Assembly (NCBI RefSeq): GCF_000165395.2
Contig: NC_010575.1
Location: 1,783,001-1,847,000, forward strand
Source: Babesia bovis T2Bo
Lineage: Eukaryota; Apicomplexa; Aconoidasida; Piroplasmida; Babesiidae
Reading direction: 5' to 3'
Length of the DNA: 64,000 nucleotides
Below the pieces are notes generated by a model. That model was not told the origin of the DNA. It did not search any database and saw only the letters and a program-made list of their open reading frames with translations. Shown piece by piece: positions 34,685 to 44,326 of the stretch (the stretch's first letter is position 1; each line of letters begins with the position of its first letter). The position numbers were made by a program, and so were the translations under genes.

Positions 34685-35060
34685 ATGGAAGACAGTATCT
34701 CAACAGAGGTGTCCAAGGTCAACAGAAAAATAGACGTAGGTTTGTAACGTCACTTTTTAATATCCACAGCACAAGAGGATAATCAAGACATTGAAACAAT
34801 ACAAAGAATGTGTTTCAAGGAAGGTAGCTGCACGTCGGCTACAAATCTTCGAGAAGAAAACTGAGCTAGAAACTCTAATGTCGGAATACCGCATAGAATG
34901 CCAGAAATTAGCTGACCAAGACACTAGGGAGTTACATGAATTCTACTTCATGGCGAAAGATGAGATCAGTAAATGCGCTGGTAATACATATGAGCGATGT
35001 CCAGTGGAACTAAATAACGACATTATTAGAATGCTAAGAGTCATGCTGAAGTACTGCTAG
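34685..35060 (+). CDS. Small helical protein of unknown function, 113 aa
   Basis: Exons 34685-34735 and 34770-35060 (34-nt intron, GTAGGT donor) give 113 aa. The protein is almost entirely alpha-helical and charged, with likely coiled coil over residues 20-75, and has three or four cysteines in its last third. The ATG has a good context (CACCATGG). The family is not recognised. Its final 20 nt overlap the 3' end of the convergent methyltransferase gene (35041-35060). Confidence 0.65.
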
Positions 35061-36360
35061 TATATTTCATATGCTTCAGTTTAAGGAGCATAACTATGAT
35101 GCCGCAGTTATTAAAACGTAATATAGGCTCCCACTCGAATCGTGACCTACGTCTCAGACCATCAGTTGCTATGACATATACATGCTTCAGCATGGAACTC
35201 GGTGCTTGGCACAACATTTCTTCGAACTTCATTTGACATTCTAGGTAGTCCTTATACTTGTCTTTACGTCCATAGTATAGATTACACAGAATCATTGTCC
35301 GTTGGTGTTCAATATTATCTGCGATATGCGATGCTGAGAATTCAATTGAGATATTTGTCTCATTAATCCGAGTCATCGGTGGTGACTCCGCACCTGAATC
35401 CTGTTTCCCAGGAATGCGATGTATAACCGATTTGCGATATTTCTCCAGGCATGCATTGGCCTGGTCTACATGGTCAGTATATAGATCACTACCAATCAGT
35501 TTGATAGGATGATCTATTGGAATCTGCCTTTCTATGGACCCTAGTACATGGAGATACAAATCACGGGAGTTAAGTGGAAAGTTATTCAACGGGTATGCGT
35601 GCTCTGGGTGACGCGCCAGGTGGCCTTCCAGTAGTGAATATAGCTCTATCAGCAGCATGCCGTTGTGGCACAACGGGTCCCATATAGTATTAATACCTTC
35701 GGTGTTAATGATATTCGGTAGATCAATACTACTCACTACGGCGGCAACTGCTGACGGTCTTATCCTAGGGTCTAATGATGATGCTGATAACCAATCACGA
35801 TCAAATAAATCGCCAGAACAATTTGCCAATACTTCACAAACATCGGTGTCTATATTTACCATTAAATTAGGGGATATTGGTATGTGCCCCCTGCGCTTCA
35901 GTATAACTGGTAACTCATCTCCTTGTAATTGTACTGATCTATGACAATGTGCCTTTATAACTTCAGTAACCAGTTTCTTGACCATGCTAGTATGATATAT
36001 CCTGGAATTACTAACGTTAACCTTGATGTATGGTACTGGCAGGTTAGCACTAAATGGAATGTATTCATTCCATTCAGCACTGTTCAGGGTCCTTTTGAAG
36101 CTACGGATATGTTTTACTGGGAAAGGCTCACATATATGCATCCAAATCTGATCTGTTAAACGTGAGGTTAACACGACTTTCCATAAAGACTCTAAGCCAG
36201 ATTGTACATCGATGTAACAGCGTCCTCCAGCTACAACCGAGCAATCCTTAGATATTCCTGTGACTTCTCTGGCAAGTAACTTCTCTAGTCCAGCTCCAGT
36301 AAAAAGCTTATACCGATACGTAGCAGCACTTGTTGCGATGAGATTCCTGAAAGGTCCCAT
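35041..36360 (-). CDS. THUMP/RlmL-type RNA methyltransferase-like protein
   Basis: Single exon, 439 aa. The N-terminus (YKLFTGAGLEKLLAREVTGI) is the start of the THUMP-methylase family that includes RlmL and THUMPD proteins. LKRRGHIP precedes the SAM-binding fold as in RlmL. Motif I reads WDPLCHNGMLLIE instead of DPFCGSGTxxIE, and the catalytic NPPYG box reads NLYYG. The fold is recognisable, but catalytic residues are altered, so activity is uncertain. The first residues (MGPFRNLIATSAATYRYK) could be an organellar presequence. Its 3' end overlaps the convergent gene by 20 nt. Likely target: N2-methylation of guanosine in organellar rRNA, by analogy only. Confidence 0.72.
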   Translation of the reverse strand: MGPFRNLIATSAATYRYKLFTGAGLEKLLAREVTGISKDCSVVAGGRCYIDVQSGLESLWKVVLTSRLTDQIWMHICEPFPVKHIRSFKRTLNSAEWNEYIPFSANLPVPYIKVNVSNSRIYHTSMVKKLVTEVIKAHCHRSVQLQGDELPVILKRRGHIPISPNLMVNIDTDVCEVLANCSGDLFDRDWLSASSLDPRIRPSAVAAVVSSIDLPNIINTEGINTIWDPLCHNGMLLIELYSLLEGHLARHPEHAYPLNNFPLNSRDLYLHVLGSIERQIPIDHPIKLIGSDLYTDHVDQANACLEKYRKSVIHRIPGKQDSGAESPPMTRINETNISIEFSASHIADNIEHQRTMILCNLYYGRKDKYKDYLECQMKFEEMLCQAPSSMLKHVYVIATDGLRRRSRFEWEPILRFNNCGIIVMLLKLKHMKYTSSTSA

Positions 36361-36680
36361 TGTGGATATTTCAATGGCTGCAGTCTAGCCATGGGAGTAT
36401 ATACCACATTGTAGATTACTAAGGTTATATGCACTGAGGAATACTTTATACTACAACACTTGACATTCCGGTGTATCATAGCTACATCTTAACAATAATG
36501 GCTAGTGGCACTCGAGGTGTGATGGTATGCTACTACATAAACAGCTCCATTATCAGTTATGACGTACACATAAGTTCAAAAAATACATATACCACAAATG
36601 TGTAACAAATCAATGAAGGACACATATGTCTATACCCAGCCGTGGGATTCATAAATGTATATCCAGGAACTCATTTGGGA
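36361..36680. other. Intergenic, divergent promoter region
   Basis: 320 nt between the methyltransferase-like and Rad9-like genes. A+T-rich; no feature recognised. Confidence 0.45.
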
Positions 36681-38189
36681 ATGGAATATGAGTTGAATGC
36701 TACCCAAACTCTGTTGCTAAAGAGAATATTTCTTCTATTTCGCCAGGTATCTACGAATGTGCAGATTATAGCAAGTGAGAACGGCCTCAACCTGTATGCG
36801 CTTAACGGTTCCAACTCAGCGTGGTTGCATATACAGCTGGGTAAAGACTTCTTCAGGAAGATAGACATCGGTGTCGACGAGGCAACATGTGATCCTCAGG
36901 ATGTCATTAAACATTGGCTATTTTCTACTAAGAATCTATGCCAAGCACTTAACATCGTATCAGCTATAGGCGCTAGGAATCAAGGGTACTCCGCGGTATT
37001 CCTTAAGGACGGTTCCAATACAGAGGAAAACACTGTTAGGGCTACTGTAGCTCTAGAGAAGCTATTGATTCGTGAAGAGCAGGATCATGGAAATCTAGTG
37101 TCGTTTGTTATGTGTTGTGCTGAGGAACACATCCAAAGGTCATCTATACTCTGCTATGAGGATCACCGGGTCTCGATACCAGATGACATTTGCTGGCAAA
37201 ACTGGCACTATATGCGTATGCAACCAAGTTTATTGAACAAGAGCATTAGTCCATACTGGTCGCCCTTTGACGATATATCTATTAGCTACGATTCTGTAAA
37301 GGACCTGGTTACTTTATCCGTGGTCAAGAGCTCCTTCAGGGTAGGTCGCAAAACCAAGTCAAAGGCCGGTAGACGTGCTGGTATATCAGGAAAGATAACT
37401 ATAAATGGCAGTCATTTCATTAAACTTAAGATAGACGATGGTATCCAGACACCAAATGACGTTGTTATCTCGTTGAAAGAACTAATATCGCTATCATCAT
37501 TCTCTGACTCTATAAAGAGTCCGTTATCACTCGTCATACGTAATCCCGGTGACCCAGTAATCCTTCTGTTTGGTGACGCAGTGGATATTGCTGATAACAC
37601 TGACGGTGAGATTAGCATCCACCAGGTAGTAGCTCAGGCTACTACCCAGATGGTTGGTGCACCTTATGATAACATATTATTAACGAATCCAAACAAGGCG
37701 TGGGCAGGATCACTTTGGTTAAGCTCTATGCAACAGCCTGGTGACCCTTCAACAAATACACTCACTGTAGACACGGGTGGTGAAGCCACTGTTGACCCTG
37801 AGGAGTCAGTGCTCAACACAAATAGCGAAGACACTCCCGTCCCGGAAGAAGAACCGGAATTACTAAAGGAAGCAACTCCTAAAGCTTCCAAAAAGAAGTC
37901 AAAGAAGAAATCAAAGAAGTCGGAATCTAGCCCAAAGTCACCAAAGGAGCTGGGTAACACACCAGCTGAATACCGCCACTTGACTTACTCACAGCGTGAT
38001 GATATATACAAAACGATATTGCTAGACTTCATGCCATCGTCCTGTTACCTCCCTGGAGTCCCTATTAATGTAGTTGGAGGCACTCCAATGGACAGCAGCC
38101 AGTATACCAAATCTGACAGTGATTCATTATACCAAACTGATTCCAGGAATTCAGATATACTTTGCAGTCAACTTGCTGGAATATGGTAG
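36681..38189 (+). CDS. Rad9-like checkpoint clamp subunit
   Basis: Single exon, 502 aa, starting at ATG 36681 (MEYELNATQTLLLKRIF); the frame runs upstream only from a GTG. The first about 330 residues have the two-lobed sliding-clamp pattern. Rad9-like features are VQIIASENGLNLYALNGSNSA near the N-terminus and SPLSLVIRNPGDPVILLF at the end of the second lobe. A flexible tail follows with acidic stretches, a Lys/Ser-rich block (ASKKKSKKKSKKSESS) and many Ser/Thr sites, as in Rad9 tails that are phosphorylated and bind TopBP1. The 9-1-1 clamp signals DNA damage. Similarity is at the pattern level; a divergent PCNA-like protein is the alternative. The stop lies 23 nt before the preferred start of the next gene. 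Confidence 0.6.
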   Translation: MEYELNATQTLLLKRIFLLFRQVSTNVQIIASENGLNLYALNGSNSAWLHIQLGKDFFRKIDIGVDEATCDPQDVIKHWLFSTKNLCQALNIVSAIGARNQGYSAVFLKDGSNTEENTVRATVALEKLLIREEQDHGNLVSFVMCCAEEHIQRSSILCYEDHRVSIPDDICWQNWHYMRMQPSLLNKSISPYWSPFDDISISYDSVKDLVTLSVVKSSFRVGRKTKSKAGRRAGISGKITINGSHFIKLKIDDGIQTPNDVVISLKELISLSSFSDSIKSPLSLVIRNPGDPVILLFGDAVDIADNTDGEISIHQVVAQATTQMVGAPYDNILLTNPNKAWAGSLWLSSMQQPGDPSTNTLTVDTGGEATVDPEESVLNTNSEDTPVPEEEPELLKEATPKASKKKSKKKSKKSESSPKSPKELGNTPAEYRHLTYSQRDDIYKTILLDFMPSSCYLPGVPINVVGGTPMDSSQYTKSDSDSLYQTDSRNSDILCSQLAGIW

Positions 38190-38212
38190 TCCAAGGTCTG
38201 GCTGCAGCCCTT

Positions 38213-39832
38213 ATGGCGACATTTAGTCACTTGAGTTTCCTTGTATTAATGCTCTCTATATTTTCTGATGGATATCGCATGAAGTATACCTCGGGAGTGT
38301 CAACTACGAGGCAACGGGCAGATAACTACATCAGGACACTATATGTGCTCCATAAGGAAGACAGTGATTTGCTTGGCACCATCGGTACCAGTGATACACC
38401 TCACAGCCCTGATGACATTAAGTCGAGTGACGTAGTTAGTACCTCAGAACCATCACAGAGCACTGATGTGAACGACCCCTCCCCGGATGAACCGATTGAC
38501 CCCTTGGTGGTCCCCAATAAGTACTACCAGCGCAGCAAGTATTCCAAAGTCGGTTTCAAAGAAGGATTGAAACGGAAACTAGAAACTGATGAGGAACGTA
38601 TGGCGAGGACCTTTAACATATTCGCACCCATGCCCAAGGAGGCCATGATCAATCCCGATCGCAAGGATGCCCCGGACATATCCCTGATTGCGGACATAAA
38701 CAAAAACATTAAACATATGACGAAACTAGAGAAACAGAAACTTGAGGAATCCCGGAAAAAGAAGGAAACAGTGAAAACAGTGCCTCCTATGCCACTCAAG
38801 GTGGCTACTACATCGAGATGCCCCAATGCAATATTGATAGACAAAAGCACTATCTTTTCTACTCCACTAGATGAATATATAGTAGTCGGTAAAATACTGT
38901 CACCGCATGGGCTAAAAGGCCACGTCAAGGTAATGTCGTTATCAAGCTGCCCTGATATACATTTATGCCAACCGGGGTATAAATTCCTAAAGATCCCCTA
39001 CAGGAATGAACGGGTAATGCCAATAAAGATAGAGTATGGTAGGCTATATGATGGTATTAAAATGTACCGCCTCAAACTAGAGGGCGTTGACACCAGGGAC
39101 CAGGCAATAAGACTCAATGGAGCCTATTTATCAGTTTCCATCAGGGATGTCCCACCACTCCAAGAAGACTGTTATTACTCACGCGACCTTTTGGATATGG
39201 ATCTCTACCTCTTTAATGACAATACCAAGACGAGACTAGGCAAAGTCATTGACTTCTGTCACCGTGAAGACTTGGTCAGTAGCCCCAAATACGCTAATAT
39301 AACCGAGGACCTTCTTGAGGTAGAGATGGACCTTAAACTTTCTATAAGAACCATGCTATCCTTGACTAGACAATGCCACGAGCTGGCCAAACAGCAGGTA
39401 GACAAACCTACTCCCAAAGGGGTATCCATAGTGACTGACCACGACCTAGAGACGGCTGATAACATTATTGACGCCGAGGAGGAGCTCGTGAACTCATGCA
39501 TGACAGGTGTGCAGTATGTGAAGTACTATACCTGTAGTATCTGTAACAAGGAGTTCACCAATCATGACGCCGCTCTGGAACACGATAGAGCCCATGAAGC
39601 CAATGCGATATTGCCGGGGAATACCGTAGAGAGCACCCATACAGACTTAATACACCCCCTGGATGAAAAATATGAAAAACGCATGAAGAAACCTATAAGG
39701 AGGTTCTATATACCGCTGATTAAGGATGAAACAGTTAAATTCGTTGATGTCCCTAACAAGAGCATCTATGTGGATGTATATACAATATTCATCGGTGATG
39801 AAAATGTGCCTATATCTAACCGTCCCAAGTAA
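38213..39832 (+). CDS. RimM-like ribosome maturation protein with signal peptide and C2H2 finger
   Basis: From ATG 38213 the protein is 539 aa; an in-frame ATG at 38183 would overlap the Rad9-like gene by 7 nt. The N-terminus is a signal peptide (MATFSHLSFLVLMLSIFSDG), followed by a long basic, disordered region, which suggests the apicoplast. A RimM N-terminal barrel begins near residue 220 (YIVVGKILSPHGLKGHVKVMSL). A PRC-barrel half starts near residue 325 and its last strands are near the C-terminus (RRFYIPLIKDETVKFVDVPN). Between them sits a classical C2H2 finger, CSIC-x12-H-x3-H, at about residues 441-461. Bacterial RimM is about 180 aa and matures the 30S subunit by binding uS19. The 3' end overlaps the convergent F-box gene by 17 nt. 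Confidence 0.82.
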   Translation: MATFSHLSFLVLMLSIFSDGYRMKYTSGVSTTRQRADNYIRTLYVLHKEDSDLLGTIGTSDTPHSPDDIKSSDVVSTSEPSQSTDVNDPSPDEPIDPLVVPNKYYQRSKYSKVGFKEGLKRKLETDEERMARTFNIFAPMPKEAMINPDRKDAPDISLIADINKNIKHMTKLEKQKLEESRKKKETVKTVPPMPLKVATTSRCPNAILIDKSTIFSTPLDEYIVVGKILSPHGLKGHVKVMSLSSCPDIHLCQPGYKFLKIPYRNERVMPIKIEYGRLYDGIKMYRLKLEGVDTRDQAIRLNGAYLSVSIRDVPPLQEDCYYSRDLLDMDLYLFNDNTKTRLGKVIDFCHREDLVSSPKYANITEDLLEVEMDLKLSIRTMLSLTRQCHELAKQQVDKPTPKGVSIVTDHDLETADNIIDAEEELVNSCMTGVQYVKYYTCSICNKEFTNHDAALEHDRAHEANAILPGNTVESTHTDLIHPLDEKYEKRMKKPIRRFYIPLIKDETVKFVDVPNKSIYVDVYTIFIGDENVPISNRPK

Positions 39833-40683
39833 AATGGTCAAATATGTTCAGGAACAGACTATTCTGCGCTTCTTGGCCAAATCTGAAGTCCCACTTTAGC
39901 GATAGTTGCAACCATATTCTATGGGTTATATGGTGCGTGGCGTTGGCGGTATACTCCGTTCTACGGAACTCCACTAATCCTTCATGCTTCGTGATGCACT
40001 GGGCAATGGTGCCTAGTGTCACCCTTAGCATTAGACCTACATACTCTGGCGTCACCATTGATGCAGGCACTCCCCAAGACGGTGATTCCGCGTCGCGAAT
40101 CACCATCCGCTTGCAGTATTCAATAACAAAGTCATTGAGACTAATCAATTTGGAAACCGCTTTATTATCGCAGTCAAGTGCCCTGAGTACTATGCATTAC
40201 CATAGTATTACCTACCTCGATGCCTTGCATGTATGTGCCATTGGCCTGTCGTTATCGCAATAGACTATATAGTGCGGCTTAATAAAGTCAAATGACACGT
40301 AGGTATGTGACTTCATGGCCTGGTCGTTGATCGGGAAGATATTCTTGTTCATCCTCAGTTGCGTCTGGATGGGTGAATAGTTAGTCCTGCTAATCGGCTG
40401 GGTGGTGACCAGGTTAATGAAAAAATGCTCCACCAATTCCCGCCCTATACTGAGTGACACTTTATACCAACAACCTACAATAATTAAGGTTATTCTTTAC
40501 ATTTCCGCTGTGTAGCGTCATTTTGTATGCCGCCCTTCTGGTATAGGTATCAACAGCCTCCTTACTGAGTTTCGACGTTTCCGAGAATAACAACAACGAC
40601 TTGAGGTCAAGATACGCGAAAATGTTTGATATAATATCGTGGTGTATGAAAACCAATTCTTTGTCATCCTTTACCAGGAGCAT
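39816..40683 (-). CDS. F-box-like protein (3' portion of locus, internal junction unsure)
   Basis: From ATG 40683 the frame begins with an F-box pattern: HHDIISNIFAYLDLKSLLLFSETSKLSKEA. The reading frame stops near 40462 and coding resumes in another frame at about 40460-40216, then at 40182-39816 after a 33-nt intron (40183-40215, GTAGGT donor). The junction near 40440-40560 is not settled. One option is a 91-nt intron starting GTAAGG; another is an unusually short 25-nt intron. The C-terminal part (about 190 aa) is conserved-looking but unassigned. F-box proteins supply substrates to SCF ubiquitin ligases. The start overlaps the end of the upstream ORF (40664-41137), and the two may be one gene joined by a 49-nt intron. 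Confidence 0.5.
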
Positions 40684-41137
40684 TAGCTGGAGAGGTGAGG
40701 GCGGTACCGGCGGCGGATTTCCTAAGACAGATGACTGTTACGCAATATAACATACGACAGAGCTCAAATAATCTGTCGTCTAGTATATCACGATCCACAT
40801 TTCTGAGTTCAGGGTCAATATCGTATATCGCCTGTACAATCTCCTCTAGTAGCTGGTTACCATCTGGAGGAGGTGGCTTCTTGGAAGATATGCTCCTCTT
40901 AGGGGGTGGTGGCGGATCGTCTATTAACCTCTTGGCATGTATCAACCGCCTTAGGAGTGGCCTTCGTTCGTCAAGAATATCCCATAGTATATTATGAACC
41001 ACTTCAACGAACTCCTCGTAATCATACCCCTCCCCTTCGTCTGCACATACTGCATTATGATCATTATTCCCGTTGGATAAGTCATTATGCGTCACTAAAG
41101 ACACGTTAATACGGTTTGGATCTATATTTCCGTCCAT
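40664..41137 (-). CDS. Hypothetical protein, 157 aa, or 5' part of the F-box gene
   Basis: Open frame from ATG 41137 with a start context suited to translation. The first half is acidic and Asn-rich. The middle contains two polyproline blocks (DDPPPPPKR, KKPPPPDG) flanked by helices with a regular hydrophobic pattern (YEEFVEVVHNILWDILDERR; LLEEIVQAIYDIDPE). No known domain was recognised. It ends at a TGA 20 nt inside the start of the F-box frame. A 49-nt intron with donor GTACCG and acceptor ACAAAG would fuse both into one product, so a single gene is quite possible. Confidence 0.5.
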   Translation of the reverse strand: MDGNIDPNRINVSLVTHNDLSNGNNDHNAVCADEGEGYDYEEFVEVVHNILWDILDERRPLLRRLIHAKRLIDDPPPPPKRSISSKKPPPPDGNQLLEEIVQAIYDIDPELRNVDRDILDDRLFELCRMLYCVTVICLRKSAAGTALTSPANAPGKG

Positions 41138-41594
41138 TATGTTCAGTGTTGTCACAGACACATCACCTAGGTGTGTATAACATTATCGATATGCGATACA
41201 TAAAAATAGAGTTTCATATCTACATAACCTTTGTTATGTACACTATATGTTACATACAAGCTAATGTGTATGTTTGGGTACTACTTAGGGGTGATGCCAG
41301 CAGTGCATTACACATATGGGACGTTATAGATAAACAGCAGTGCTATAGAAAGTGACTATGTAAATAGTGTATCTAGAGTACATATGTCATATATAAAGCA
41401 CTATTGAAAATGTGTCACTATGAATGGTTTTCCATAATGATTGCTATATCCTTTAGACATTAGTACTTTCTAATGTCATACACCGTTGCCAGTCACTGGA
41501 AAGCTATCGTGTAATCATACTTCACACAGTGCTTTGCGTACACAGCTACTGTACTATAGAACCTATATAAAAGATTAGACATTATGTTAACTTG
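41138..41594. other. Intergenic, tandem minus-strand genes
   Basis: 457 nt of A+T-rich sequence between the 3' end of the cyclin-like gene and the start of the F-box locus. No supported ORF or repeat. Confidence 0.45.
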
Positions 41595-43448
41595 CTAGCA
41601 CAGTAAAGTCAGGGTACTTGCAATACCCCTTAGCGTCTTGGCATTCCACTCGCACAGGTCGTCGAAAATAAGCCCAAACAGCTCGTCAACATGATGTTTC
41701 ATGTATACTGGCTGCGCCAGTACATCCAGTGTGTCAGTAGTGACATATTGCTGGAATGTGCTGATCAACAGATCGGAACACGATTTTATTTCAGTATCTG
41801 TCTCATCCACCAGGAGCCAAGCGCCACTATCTTGAACTACTTTGTTGTATACAGCTAATCTGCGCACTATGCTGTATACAGACAGTGTAATAATGCTAGG
41901 CCTGTATTTGTGGAACGTGTCATCCAGGTAGGCAATGCGCGCTAATATAGCAGCCAGCTTCTGGTATAGATTGTGCTCCGATGGCGTCTGGGAACAGTTG
42001 AAGTCAGTAGTCGACAGGATTAAATCCTGTACCATGTGGCACGGGAAGGGTATCGTGAGTTTGTAATCCAGGACAAAGTAGATATCAAACATATAGGACA
42101 TGATGATAGATAACGCTAGGGACCTGTTTTCCCTGATAAACCTAGCAGCATCCCGTGTTTTGGTAAATGCGTGGCTTACGGCCTCCCAAGTTACTAACAG
42201 TGCTTTGACCGATGTATTGGAAAGACCATTGTACCTATCCGCTATAAAGAAGCACGCCGCCGCAATTAAGTTGTAGACTACACATAGCTTTAGCTTGGTA
42301 CCGCACTCGTATTCAGATACAGAATCTTCAGTATCACTGTCATAGCAAGACTCCGTATCGGCATTGTCATCATCGAAGCCATTGACCAATCGATCTAGTT
42401 TCGTCTTCCTAGAGACAAAGGCGTCATCCGAGAGAAACTTGAAACATAGTTTAATCAGATTATCATTTTTATACTTCTCCTTGAGCTCTTTGGCCACGTT
42501 GTTTACATCCAATGAGGCTACGTCACCAGTGTTCAAGCTGGATGACAGTGATCCTGCCTTAGAGCTGGCAGCACTCGATGTATTGTCAAAGTGAGCATAT
42601 GCTATGGACACTAGCCTCGACATAGAGGTCTTGTGCTGCACAATGTACCTATCCAGGATATTCACGGCTAATGGAGGTATACCCTTTTGTACCTCGTTAA
42701 CCCTGGTTTCCCTACTAGTGGATATAATGCAAACAACCAAGGGTATACGGTATTCAGCGAATTTTTCGCACTCTGGCACGATCAAGTATTCCCCGTGATG
42801 CACTGAGTCCGCATTGTGGCAGTCCGCGAACAAACCTGATCTTGCGTAAGTGGTATAGATAGACCGATCTATACCCCAGTCCTCACTACTTCTATAGATA
42901 TCATCACACTTAATAGCGTCAAACAAATGCCAAAATGGCCTAGGCTGCTCGAATCTGTAATTAGACACACTGGATGCGGACAGTATAGGCGTCTCTATCC
43001 TGGCATCACGGAGAGGGCCGTACAACAGCTCTTCCAAATTCAATCCCTGGTTAATATCACCCAATGATATTGTGGGCCTATTTTTCATATCAAAGGGGTC
43101 ATCATGAAGCACTTCCTCGGGGAACAAACCCTTTCTATCATGCACAGTCTCAATGGCATTATCACATTGAGAACGAGGTGAATACAGCTGATGCGTAGGT
43201 GTATCAGCTGAGCTGAATGCATCCTCATGGCCTTTTTTCATATCCATTCCCTGATATATCTTCGCTGGAATCTCGACTGATTTCCATTCTGTCACTGTTT
43301 TATTCATTTCTAAAAGCCCTTCGCCAATGTTGCGACATACATTCTTCACTACCCCGGAATCATTCTCCAAGAGCTTCCCAACGGTTGTATGACCTTTACC
43401 ACGCGTGGTAAGCTCAGTGGAGTTCTTATTTTGCCTATATCGTCCCAT
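41595..43448 (-). CDS. Cyclin-like protein with split cyclin box
   Basis: Single exon, 617 aa, starting at ATG 43448 (MGRYRQNKNS). The middle region has cyclin-box landmarks: PLAVNILDRYIVQH (helix 2 region) and, after an insert, LIAAACFFIADRYNG (helix 3 pattern LxAxACLFIAxKY). An acidic, Ser-rich insert of about 110 residues lies between them. The rest of the fold may follow to about residue 560. The N-terminal third is disordered. If it is a cyclin it would activate a CDK, but the split and the long insert make it atypical. The family is not certain. Confidence 0.5.
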   Translation of the reverse strand: MGRYRQNKNSTELTTRGKGHTTVGKLLENDSGVVKNVCRNIGEGLLEMNKTVTEWKSVEIPAKIYQGMDMKKGHEDAFSSADTPTHQLYSPRSQCDNAIETVHDRKGLFPEEVLHDDPFDMKNRPTISLGDINQGLNLEELLYGPLRDARIETPILSASSVSNYRFEQPRPFWHLFDAIKCDDIYRSSEDWGIDRSIYTTYARSGLFADCHNADSVHHGEYLIVPECEKFAEYRIPLVVCIISTSRETRVNEVQKGIPPLAVNILDRYIVQHKTSMSRLVSIAYAHFDNTSSAASSKAGSLSSSLNTGDVASLDVNNVAKELKEKYKNDNLIKLCFKFLSDDAFVSRKTKLDRLVNGFDDDNADTESCYDSDTEDSVSEYECGTKLKLCVVYNLIAAACFFIADRYNGLSNTSVKALLVTWEAVSHAFTKTRDAARFIRENRSLALSIIMSYMFDIYFVLDYKLTIPFPCHMVQDLILSTTDFNCSQTPSEHNLYQKLAAILARIAYLDDTFHKYRPSIITLSVYSIVRRLAVYNKVVQDSGAWLLVDETDTEIKSCSDLLISTFQQYVTTDTLDVLAQPVYMKHHVDELFGLIFDDLCEWNAKTLRGIASTLTLLC

Positions 43449-44326
43449 GGTAACGTACTGAATGTACACACACTTTCAACATCAGACGGTGATGTTGTTT
43501 CATATATGTCCGTCTAGTGACCAAAAGTCACTAATAGTACTCTCAATTAGTTCCACAACAGTACTAAATTGCGATAAATCCGTAAAAATGCGATTAATTA
43601 AGCTTGGAGGGTACCTGTTTATATATTGTAATCCTCTTCGTGATACACACAAGATAGAACCTTGTTTAATTGTACTAAAGATTGTATTCCTAGTGATACC
43701 AGATATCCAACAAGCAATATCTATTGTGTGGTCTTTATATAATTGATATATATCATTCCCATGTGCGCGTCACGCTTGGAATCATACGACAACCACATAG
43801 CACATGACATTGAGTTGTTGTGTCATGCCTTGTGGCTACTTTTAAACCCGTGTGTAAAAGTATATATTATGACATATAAAATAGTACTGATAAGGCATGT
43901 TAAATTCTGTTTACAACTCCTGGCTAGCTTGTTTTTGGCCTGTTGGTTAACCCAGTGTAGCCCCCTGAGTTTACTATGTTTCGGTGCACTTTTTTCTCAT
44001 TACTACATCCACAGCTATTGTGCCGTGAATATGTTATCTAGAAATATAACAATTTTCTTACACATTTTCCTGTGAGACATTTTATTTCTTTCATGCTGCC
44101 GGCATCACCTGACGTCGAGGTGTTGGTGTTTTATTCTTCATGCTAATATTTTCACGCTACGGATTTTCATTTATACTGCTGCTAAATATCGTCTGTCTGA
44201 CGTGTATAAAGTTTTCAATTCTATAATTATTTAGTGCTACTTTAGGGCATTAAACTGGACAACCACAAATATATCAACACTATATAAAGCAAATTGTCTC
44301 AATTAAGATTAGCATTTAACGGTTTT
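43449..44326. other. Intergenic, tandem minus-strand genes
   Basis: 878 nt, A+T-rich, upstream of the cyclin-like gene. A hydrophobic plus-strand ORF of 110 aa at 43743-44075 has no conserved feature and unbiased codon use by eye, and I do not call it. Confidence 0.45.

Noticed and set aside
38162..38182. Start of the RimM-like gene at 38162
   Set aside because: That codon is TTG; the in-frame ATGs at 38183 and 38213 are better, and the latter opens directly into the signal peptide.
43743..44075. Hydrophobic plus-strand ORF of 110 aa
   Set aside because: No family resemblance, irregular composition, in a gap between two minus-strand genes; most likely chance.
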